Source: CAZGNZ01 sp964527215 (GTDB lineage Bacteria > Fidelibacterota > Marinisomatia > SCGC-AAA003-L08 > JACNLC01). Taken from it: a stretch of DNA of 44,178 bases. The DNA lies in the NCBI GenBank assembly GCA_964527215.1, contig CAZGNZ010000039.1:1-44178 (forward strand), in the 5' to 3' direction. Of this stretch, positions 19,102 to 26,399 are shown piece by piece. A program made the position numbers and the translations under genes. The notes below the pieces were generated by a model. It saw nothing but the letters and a program-made list of their open reading frames with translations. It had not been told where the DNA came from and made no database searches. Position 1 is the stretch's first letter; every line of letters begins with the position of its first letter.

Positions 19102-19215
19102 CTCAGCCTGCCGAGAAAAATCACGTGAAGGGTCGCGAGCTATCCTGTCCGCGTCAGCATTTTACAGGAAAGCAGACGGTATTTGACATCAACTGCAATT
19201 AAACAACGACTGAAT

Positions 19216-20613
19216 ATGAATTATCATTCCGACACGCAGAAAAACATCCTTGTTGTGGATGACACCAAGGCGAACCTCAGGCTGCTGACAGAAATCCTGA
19301 GCCGTGAGGGGTATGCTGTCCGACCGGTGTCAACCAGCGCACGGGCCATTGCTGCGGCACAGTCCAAACGGCCAGACCTGATCCTGCTGGATATCATTAT
19401 GCCGGATATGGACGGATTCTCCATTTGTTCGGAATTAAAACGGGACTCCCGGACGCAAAATGTTCCGGTCATTTTCATCAGTGCTCTCACTGAAACCGTC
19501 GATAAGGTAAAAGCTTTCTCACTGGGCGGCGTGGATTTTATTACCAAGCCGTTTCAGACCGAGGAAGTACTGGCCCGCGTTAAGATTCACCTGGAGCTGG
19601 AAGATATCCGCCAGAGACTTCGTGTCCGCAATCAGGAACTGGCGATGCTGAATAAGCTGACCCGTCAGCTTGAGGATTGTGAAAAAGAACTGGAGACATA
19701 TCCCCTCATCGCAGAAGCTGTCCAGGAACTGTTTCCGGACGGCTCCGGACTTCTGGCCCGGTTTCATGAGGATCAGCAGCCTCCTGAGATCATCATTGAG
19801 TGGGGTGAGCCGCTGTCGGAGCTCGATCTGTCATTTCTGGATCAGTCACCCACGCTTCTGTCTGCCGAGGAACCGCATCATCTGTCTGGAAACTACGAGC
19901 TGCCCATGGACCGGCTTGGGCGGGTGGTTCTGCCCGTCCGATGGAAATCCACCCTGGCGGCGGCGATAGTGTTTACGCTGGGGCCGGCAGTTCCGAAAGA
20001 TTCAGGTGTCAGAATGCTGATCCCGAATTGCCGGAGAATCCTTCTAAAACAACTGGTGGGACTCTATGCCCTGACATTATCGGGACTGCGCCTGCGGCAG
20101 ACTCTGAGACTGGAATCCATTCACGATTATCTGACCGGCCTGTATACCCGCCGACATATGGAATCAGTGCTTCATCTCGAATGGCATCGTGCCAAACGGA
20201 AAAAACAGAGCCTGGGAATCATTGTTTTTCATGTAGATCAATTCAAAATCCTGAAAGACCGATACGGCCAGCGGGCAGGGGATCTTGTGCTGACTGAGAT
20301 GGGGAAGCTGGTGGTAAAATATATCCGCAAAGGTGATATTGCCTGCCGTACTGAAAACGACGAGTTTTTTATTATCTTGCCGGAAACAAACCTGGAGTGC
20401 ACCCACCAGAGGGGTGTGGAACTGGTTGAACAGGTTCGGGATTTGAGAATCCAATTTGATGAACACCTGATAACATGGTCCATCTCGGCAGGTATCGCAG
20501 CCTATACGGATTTTGACCAACCCGTCATGGAAACAGCTCAACTGGCAGAACGGGCACTTTTACGGGCCATTCGGCAGGGTCGAAATCAGGCAGTCATATG
20601 GCAGCCGAAATAA
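19216..20613 (+). CDS. Response regulator with degenerate GGDEF domain
   Basis: The first ~125 residues are a receiver domain: acidic pocket VVDDTK, phosphoacceptor Asp59 in LILLDIIMPD and the Lys in ITKPF. A middle region of ~170 residues of unknown type follows, then a GGDEF-like domain that starts HDYLTGLYTRR. The signature motif reads ENDEF (380-384) instead of GGDEF. The metal-binding segment reads H-V-D-Q-F-K (339-344) instead of D-x-D-x-F-K. Cyclic di-GMP synthesis is therefore doubtful, and a c-di-GMP or GTP sensing role or a dead scaffold is likely. The gene starts about 115 bp after the propeller kinase and is probably its partner. A TTG at 19183 is an alternative start; neither has a good ribosome binding site. 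Confidence 0.88.
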   Translation: MNYHSDTQKNILVVDDTKANLRLLTEILSREGYAVRPVSTSARAIAAAQSKRPDLILLDIIMPDMDGFSICSELKRDSRTQNVPVIFISALTETVDKVKAFSLGGVDFITKPFQTEEVLARVKIHLELEDIRQRLRVRNQELAMLNKLTRQLEDCEKELETYPLIAEAVQELFPDGSGLLARFHEDQQPPEIIIEWGEPLSELDLSFLDQSPTLLSAEEPHHLSGNYELPMDRLGRVVLPVRWKSTLAAAIVFTLGPAVPKDSGVRMLIPNCRRILLKQLVGLYALTLSGLRLRQTLRLESIHDYLTGLYTRRHMESVLHLEWHRAKRKKQSLGIIVFHVDQFKILKDRYGQRAGDLVLTEMGKLVVKYIRKGDIACRTENDEFFIILPETNLECTHQRGVELVEQVRDLRIQFDEHLITWSISAGIAAYTDFDQPVMETAQLAERALLRAIRQGRNQAVIWQPK

Positions 20614-20926
20614 CGCCGGTTCTTTATTAATACAACAATATATACAATAAATTATATACAAAATCATCAGGATTTTTGTATTTTTCAGCTGTCCTCTGAC
20701 ATCGAATTGATACTGGAAAACTGTTTCTGATAATTTTGAAAATTAACCTGACCTGAATCATTCATGAGAATTCTATCACGGCGATGGACTTGTTCAGTTC
20801 TGCAGTCTTCCGTCACCAGACGGCATATTGATATACCCGGAAAATACTCTCAACGGTCCAAACAGGGCGTTTTAAACTATTTTCCGTTGCATCTCCTGCA
20901 GCGTCAAACAATATCATGTCATTGAT
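20614..20926. other. Intergenic stretch before repeat copy B
   Basis: The first ~80 bases are very AT-rich (runs such as ATATATACAATAAATTATATAC) and the rest is unremarkable. I see no gene, no RNA and no clear terminator after the response regulator. Confidence 0.5.
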
Positions 20927-21134
20927 AACCCGCATATTTCACGAGAATGTCTATGGGTAAAATGCATCGCATTTTCCGAACGATGACTTATCTGGTCGAT
21001 TCTGTTTCAATTACGCTTGATATTTGTTCTCATTGTACGGTCCAGTACAATGTGGTTCAAATTTCTTCGCAAGCCTTGCATAATCAACCAGCTCCACCAT
21101 CTCAGAGCAAAGCCGCATGAAATATCCGGGATAA
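20927..21134 (+). repeat. Dispersed inverted-repeat element, copy B (internal 20-bp deletion)
   Basis: The terminal inverted repeats are CCCGCATATTTCACGAGA at the left and, at the right, the reverse complement of CCCGGATATTTCATGCGG. The AAAATGC/GCATTTT hairpin lies at 20959-20975 and TTGTAC/GTACAA at 21033-21050. The CCGTC/GACGG hairpin seen in copies A and C is missing through a local deletion. The right end lies 38 bp upstream of the selenoprotein start. Confidence 0.8.
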
Positions 21135-21172
21135 GTCTCATTAATAATTCAGGTCCAACAAATGGAGAATAA

Positions 21173-23899
21173 ATGATTAAACGATTGTCCCTTCTGATCG
21201 CATTTCTGACAGCCGTTAACAGTCTGCTGCTGGGTCAGTTGGCTCACACACCCTTCACATCCATTGCCGAGGCCGGCACCGCGACTTGGTGAGGTTACTG
21301 TCCTGATACCTACGCCGGTCTGGCCGTAGTGCATGACAATTACCATTATGATGAGTTTATCAGTGTTCGGTATTACGATACTTCCGGCAACTATGGATCC
21401 GCCGAAATTGATGCCGCACTGGGATATTACAATATCACCAGCTTCCCGACCCTGGTATTCAACGGGGATTATTACAGCAACGGCGGCGGAGACGTCATTG
21501 CTTCCGGTGTTCCCTATCTTTCCATCATCGAGTCTTTTTATTTTGATTCATCGCCTGTAAAAATAGAGTTTGACAGCTTTGACCAAGTCACAGGGGCAGT
21601 CAGTGTGACGGTGACCATGCTGGATCCGGAGTTTGAAATCACCAACGGGACGTTGAAGATGCGGGTGATTGAGGACGAGGTTACCGGAAATGACCATCAT
21701 GTCACCCGGGATATTATTGATCTGGATTTTTCACTATCAGGTCAGAACAACACATTCGAGGCCGATGAAGTATTCGAATATCCGGGTGGGGTGGATCCGG
21801 AAAATGTCTTTGCCGTGGCGTTTGTCCAGCTTCCCGATCATGATATTATTCAGTCTGCCTGTACCTATCCGGTGCCGGATTACCGGGCCCGGGTGATATA
21901 TGAGGCGGATCAGGTTCTGGTGGGACCTTCGGAAGGCATATTTGATACGGATGATTTCTCGGTTTACAATACCGGTCTGGACGACACATTCACCGTCACG
22001 GTAGTAACGGATGAAGCGCCGGACGGCAGCATGGTGACATTCTGTGATGACATCGGCAACTGTTTTCCGGAAACCACATCGGTGACTGTCGAACAGGACA
22101 ATGAAGCAGTATTTCATGCCAATATCATTCCCGGCGGATCAGGCATGATCAAGTTCCATTTTGAAGTTGTGTCCGATAATATGGAAAACCCGCTGATATT
22201 TCCCCTGACGTATATCACCGATGATGTACAGGCGCTTCTGGTGGATGATGACGGCGGCGAGCCCTTTGAGGAATATTTCACCAGTGCCTTGGATGCATTG
22301 AACATGTCATATGGAATCTGGGATCTGGCATCCTCAAAACTGCCTCTGGATCTTGTGGGAGAATTTGACATACTGATATGGAATGTCGGCTGGGCCTTTC
22401 CGTCACTGGATGAGGAGGACCGTGCCTTCCTGGAAACCTATATCGATGCAGGCGGCAACCTGTTTCTGTCCGGTCAGGATATTGGCTGGGATCTGAATGA
22501 AAGCAGCAATAATGTGGATATTAGTTTCTACAACAATTATCTGCATGCCGACTATATTTCTGATGATGTAAACTGGTATGATCTGCAGGGACTGGATGAT
22601 GATCCGGTTTCCAATGACCTCAATCTGCACATTGAGGGCGGGGACGGCGCGAATAATCAGGATTATCCCAGCCATATCGCCGCCTATGACGATTCCGCCG
22701 TGGAAATTCTGTTTTACACCAATAACGGAAATCCCGGTGCCATTCGGGCGGTTCACCCCGGATCGAATGCCCGCATTGTATACTTTGCCTTTGGGTTTGA
22801 AGCCGTTGACAATCCGGATGACCGCAGTCAGGCCCTGGGGCAGGTAATGGGATGGCTGCAGGGCGGTATCGGCAATTTTGTGCCCATCGTCTCCGGTTCC
22901 GATTATGATCTGCTGGCCGCAAACACCGAGTTGGAAATAACACTGGAAAATCTGGAAATTCTGGATTACGATAATGATTTTCCCGACGACTTCACCCTGT
23001 ATGTCAATGAAGGGGAGAATTATACCGTTGCCGGAAACACCGTTACGCCGGATTTGGATTATGCCGGCATACTCTATGTGGAAATTCAGGTCAGTGACGG
23101 ACTGGATCTCAGTGAAGCGTATGAAATTGAACTCCTGGTTTACTGGCCCGGAGATACCAACGGGGATAATAATGTGGATGTTTTGGATATTGTCCGCCTT
23201 GTCAATCTGATCCTGAATATTGACACCCCGGAGGAACAGGATTTCATCGGCGGAGATATGAATGGTGACGGCGGATTCAGTGTTCTGGACATCATCCAGA
23301 TCATCAATATTATTATCGGTGGAAATGTTCAGCGATTCGATACCCCGGAACATGTTGTTTTGATTCAGTCTGGCGGACAGATTCAGATAGAGGCCGACGG
23401 ACAGGTGGCCGGGCTGCAGCTGACGCTGGCAGAGACGGATTTTGAGATCGAGTGGCAGCTGCCGTCAGGCTGGGACATACATCGGCAGGATCAGACAGTC
23501 CTGCTTTTCAGCACGGACGGATCAGGGATCAGCCGTCAGGTGATTGCACAGGTTCAGGGTGAATTTGATGTTCAAACCGCCCTGGCAGGCGGATGGAATT
23601 CAAAAGGGATTCAGGCTGAAATCATCAGTCGGCCGTCGGCATTCCTGGCAGGAGACGCATATCCCAATCCGTTTAATCCCCGAACCAGTCTGAACTACGA
23701 ACTGCAGACTGCCGGACCGGTGCGGATAGCTGTGTACAACCTTCAGGGACAAATGATGACTGAACTGGTTAACGAAGTACAGACCGCCGGACGCTACTCT
23801 GTTGAATGGGATGCATCACAGATGCCCAGCGGTACATATCTGATGGAAATTCATGCTGGAGGAGACAGGGAGGTACAGAAACTGACTCTGCTGAAATAA
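21173..23899 (+). CDS. Predicted secreted selenoprotein: thioredoxin-fold protein with dockerin and T9SS sorting domain (TGA at codon 40 read as Sec)
   Basis: The gene starts at ATG 21173, after GGAG six bases upstream, with the signal peptide MIKRLSLLIAFLTAVNSLL cut near L-L-G/Q. One reading frame then runs 908 codons, broken only by TGA at 21290-21292 (codon 40). The context is ATW-TGA-GYCPDTY, so the TGA sits where the first Cys of a thioredoxin-like CxxC motif belongs. Cys43 is present, and a SFPT cis-Pro motif follows at 90-93. A SECIS-like hairpin lies directly downstream. After the thioredoxin domain come beta-sandwich regions, a type I amidotransferase-like fold (ALLVDDDGGEPFEEYF, ILIWNVGW, GGNLFLSGQDIGWDL), a dockerin-like pair (GDTNGDNNVDVLDIV, DMNGDGGFSVLDII) and a C-terminal sorting domain with YPNPFNP. 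A call starting at GTG 21329 would lose the signal peptide and redox site. The alternative is a point-mutated or mis-sequenced Cys codon. Confidence 0.8.
21310..21329 (+). promoter_or_regulatory. Candidate bacterial SECIS hairpin
   Basis: CTACG (21310-21314) pairs with CGTAG (21325-21329). With one bulged C, two more C-G pairs close a GGTCT loop (21317-21321). The loop begins 24 bases after the in-frame TGA and opens with G, which fits the bacterial SECIS model: a stem-loop 16-37 nt after UGA with a G in the first two loop positions. Flanking bases may extend the lower stem. The structure is drawn by hand and has no folding energy behind it. Confidence 0.65.
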
Positions 23900-23929
23900 A
23901 ACACAAATGGAAATCAGATAAATTGCATT

Positions 23930-23961
23930 AAGGGGCCGCATTGAATTGCAGCCCCTTTTTT
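23930..23961 (+). terminator. Rho-independent terminator after the selenoprotein gene
   Basis: AAGGGGC pairs with GCCCCTT, and inside it GCA pairs with TGC around a TTGAAT loop. A run of six T begins within the end of the stem. It lies 31 bp after the stop codon and points rightward. This supports the selenoprotein gene as an intact, monocistronic unit. Confidence 0.85.
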
Positions 23962-23968
23962 GATTTTT

Positions 23969-24319
23969 CTAAATATATCGTATTAATGTTACTTCAACCA
24001 GTTTTTGGTGAGTCACAGACCGGCTGCTCATTGCAGTCTCAGTCTGCACTCCGGTAATAATGATGGCATCAGCCCCAACTGCGCGAGCATGCTTTTCCAG
24101 CTTTGCCTGGATTCGTTTTCCGGAAACAATATAGTCTGCACTTCCGGATGCATGACCGATAACCTCGTAATCCCTGGTGATCATTTCTGCAGAATAATAA
24201 ATGTCGATGGCATCTGTCGGTTCGTAGGTTGTACCGATGTAGTGAATTCGTGTACATGACGGACCGGTCAGGCCCGCTGCAAGAACCGTGATGACTGCGG
24301 CAAGACGAATGATGTTCAT
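23969..24319 (-). CDS. Small exported protein, probable lipoprotein
   Basis: The 116-residue product has a hydrophobic N-terminus (MNIIRLAAVITVLAAGL) ending TGPSC, which is a weak lipobox with Pro at -2. The rest, including YEVIGHASGSADYIVSGKRI and HARAVGADAIIITGV, resembles small envelope proteins with a YbjQ-like or DUF4156-like alpha/beta fold. No enzymatic motif is visible. The start is well supported by AGGAAG about six bases before the ATG. It faces the selenoprotein gene tail to tail across the terminator. Confidence 0.75.
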   Translation of the reverse strand: MNIIRLAAVITVLAAGLTGPSCTRIHYIGTTYEPTDAIDIYYSAEMITRDYEVIGHASGSADYIVSGKRIQAKLEKHARAVGADAIIITGVQTETAMSSRSVTHQKLVEVTLIRYI

Positions 24320-24667
24320 GTTGGCTTCCTTTCACGTTTACGCTTCACTGGTTCTCCCCGCAGTTTATTCTGACAAAAGCTGTGCCGGTTTTTGGGTATC
24401 AGGACTGCCGTCTTGCACCCGCTCCCCATTATTACAACGTTCAGCCGCACCGTGCAAAGCCGAATAAAACTGCCGGATTATAATCCTTCTCGGTAAATCG
24501 TAAATCGCTGACCGGGTCATTCCCGGTTTTTCTGCAGGACTGTTTGCATGATTCCAGGGTCCGCCCGGTTATGATGTCATGCCGGGCAGCAGACCATACA
24601 ATGCAGGCAATATCACATTGATGGAATAAGTATATAAAATCGATATGAATAATGAAAGTAAAAAAAA
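24320..24667. other. Intergenic stretch without recognised features
   Basis: I see no gene, RNA or strong hairpin between the two leftward lipoprotein genes, apart from the T-rich end that follows the MORN_2 lipoprotein. The promoter of the 116-residue protein gene presumably lies near 24330-24400. Confidence 0.45.
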
Positions 24668-24691
24668 TCAGCCGGAGGTGAGCAGCTCACC
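24659..24691 (-). terminator. Possible terminator overlapping the end of the MORN_2 lipoprotein gene
   Basis: On the minus strand a perfect GGTGAGC/GCTCACC hairpin (24677-24691) lies in the last codons, followed after nine bases by eight T residues. The spacing is longer than in canonical intrinsic terminators, so the call is tentative. Confidence 0.3.
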
Positions 24692-25243
24692 CGCATCATA
24701 AACACCTTCCCAGATTTTCCGGCCCTGATCATCCCATTCCGTCCAGAGTCCCTCTTCAAGGCCGTTTTCGTAGTGACCTTCAATTTTTTTCTTTCCATTT
24801 GGATGCCATTTAACTGAAGGTCCGTGATACTGTCCGGACTGATAAACAACCTCGGCTTCTTTTTGTCCGTTCCGATACCATTTAAGATAAAGACCGTTCG
24901 CATTGCCGGATACAAAATATCCTTCTGCCTGAGGCGTACCGTCCCGGAACCAATACTGCAGTCTGCCGTGGAGCTGATCATCCAGGAATTCAACTTGGGA
25001 TTTAACCTGACCGTTGCGGTACCACTTGGTCCAAAGGCCGTGTTTCTTGCCGGATTTCAGTGTGACTTCAGATGCCTTTTCCCCGTTATCGAAATACTCG
25101 GTCAGCTTGCCTGAATAGTGTTCAGGACTGCCGCTGTCAGCCTGATTGCGGGTATCCTTGTTATTGTCTGAAGATGAGCAGGCGGTAAATACCGGAATCA
25201 GCCCGATTGATATGAGGACATATATGACAGATCGAATTCGCAT
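24668..25243 (-). CDS. MORN_2 (YwqK-like) repeat lipoprotein
   Basis: The 191-residue protein starts with a lipoprotein signal (MRIRSVIYVLISIGLIPVFT followed by A-C), so the mature N-terminus is Cys22. It then has about six tandem MORN_2 repeats of the form G-x-W-T-K-W-Y-R-N-G-Q, for example HGLWTKWYRNGQVKSQVEF and EGLWTEWDDQGRKIWEGVY. Relatives are often labelled YwqK-family antitoxins, but nothing here looks like a toxin partner and the lipid anchor argues for an envelope role. The start faces the dockerin/SGNH gene across a ~90-bp divergent promoter region. Confidence 0.85.
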   Translation of the reverse strand: MRIRSVIYVLISIGLIPVFTACSSSDNNKDTRNQADSGSPEHYSGKLTEYFDNGEKASEVTLKSGKKHGLWTKWYRNGQVKSQVEFLDDQLHGRLQYWFRDGTPQAEGYFVSGNANGLYLKWYRNGQKEAEVVYQSGQYHGPSVKWHPNGKKKIEGHYENGLEEGLWTEWDDQGRKIWEGVYDAGELLTSG

Positions 25244-25332
25244 GGATTGGGTGCTGTATGAATTGATAAATTACAGTGCGCTGAATTTACGACGATTCCG
25301 TTTTTCAACCCAACAAATCACAGGGCAGTAAA

Positions 25333-26250
25333 GTGAGACATTTTCTCTGGATAATTTCTGCCGCAGGGCTGCTCCTTGCGGGTTGGATTTCCGGCGGTCC
25401 CGGGGATCTGAATGGTGACGATGAGGTCAATATTCTGGATGTTATTGCTCTGATCAATCTCATCATGGAATCCGAGCAGGTGCCGGATGAGGATGATATG
25501 ATTGCCGGCGACCTGAATTTTGACGGCAGTCTGGATGTCATGGATGTGGTAATTCTTGTCAATGGAATTCTCGGAGTGGAACCGCTGCCGGATGTTCCCA
25601 GGCGGATTCTGTTTATCGGAAACAGTTATACCGCTTCAAATGGCGGCATAGGGCCCGTCACCGGCGGAATGGCGGATGTGAATCATGAGAACTGGAATAT
25701 CATGACAGACCAGATAACTCAGGGCGGAGCAACACTCGAGATGCACTTTCAGAATGAAAACACACTTGAGACAATTGAATCAGGCAGCTGGGATATCGTG
25801 GTTCTTCAGGAACAAAGCACCCGTCCTCTGGATGATCCGGAACTGTTTGCGGAATATGCCGCTCTGCTGGATTCCGTCATTCAGGTTCATGGCGGCAGCA
25901 CGGTTTTATTTATGACATGGGCACGGGAATATGATCCGGATATGATCCTGGGCTTGTCTGAAGCCTACACAGCAGCAGGAGAAACATTGTCTGCGGCAGT
26001 GGCCCCTGTGGGACTGGCTTTTGAAGCCGTTCGAATGTCCGATCCGGAATTTGAACTGTATCAGAACGACGGCAGTCATCCCAATCAGGCGGGGACCTAT
26101 CTGGCGGCCTGTGTGTTCTACGCTGTTTTTTGGGAGGAATCCCCGGCAGGACTGCCGTATTCCGGTTCGTTTGAGATATCTGAGGACGACTGTTGGTTTC
26201 TGCAGACCACCGCCTGGCAGACGGTCACACAATATCTGTCTGAACCATAA
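25333..26250 (+). CDS. Exported SGNH/GDSL-type hydrolase with N-terminal dockerin
   Basis: The protein has 305 residues. After a signal peptide (MRHFLWIISAAGLLLAGWIS), residues 22-81 form a two-loop dockerin-like module (GDLNGDDEVNILDVI and GDLNFDGSLDVMDVV). An SGNH hydrolase domain follows: RILFIGNSYT with Ser98 as the likely nucleophile, a GGATL oxyanion-region Gly, and DGSHP near the end supplying Asp246 and His249. The layout fits the DUF4886-type esterases. The usual block III Asn appears as Gln (VLQEQS). The start is GTG, with CAGGG about eight bases upstream. The dockerin is N-terminal, unlike the two C-terminal ones elsewhere in the window. Likely substrates are acylated glycans, but this is inference. 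Confidence 0.83.
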   Translation: MRHFLWIISAAGLLLAGWISGGPGDLNGDDEVNILDVIALINLIMESEQVPDEDDMIAGDLNFDGSLDVMDVVILVNGILGVEPLPDVPRRILFIGNSYTASNGGIGPVTGGMADVNHENWNIMTDQITQGGATLEMHFQNENTLETIESGSWDIVVLQEQSTRPLDDPELFAEYAALLDSVIQVHGGSTVLFMTWAREYDPDMILGLSEAYTAAGETLSAAVAPVGLAFEAVRMSDPEFELYQNDGSHPNQAGTYLAACVFYAVFWEESPAGLPYSGSFEISEDDCWFLQTTAWQTVTQYLSEP

Positions 26251-26399
26251 ATAATTCTTTGATAATAATCCGTATTCTGACGGTCTGCAGTCAGTGCTGA
26301 CAAGAAAGAAAAATGCCGCGGGATGATTTTACCGCCAATTGCTGTCTGAAGATTCATTGGGCAGCCGCTTCCGTGCCCGGCTTTCAGACGATGGTGTGA

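Noticed and set aside
21173..21292. Pseudogene truncated by a nonsense mutation
   Set aside because: The TGA lies exactly at the catalytic Cys position, no other lesion exists in the remaining 868 codons, and a SECIS-like hairpin and a terminator are present. A sequencing error remains possible and is listed as a refutation test.
22403..23353. 316-residue minus-strand open frame inside the selenoprotein gene
   Set aside because: Shadow of the Asp/Asn-rich amidotransferase-like and dockerin region, with no domain or start signal.
21329..23899. Separate gene starting at GTG 21329
   Set aside because: It lacks a ribosome binding site and signal peptide, and begins inside the thioredoxin domain and the SECIS-like hairpin. 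The same frame continues upstream through the TGA to a well-supported ATG with a signal peptide.
24668..25243. Toxin-antitoxin antitoxin of the YwqK type
   Set aside because: The protein is a predicted lipoprotein with MORN_2 repeats, and no toxin-like gene is adjacent.
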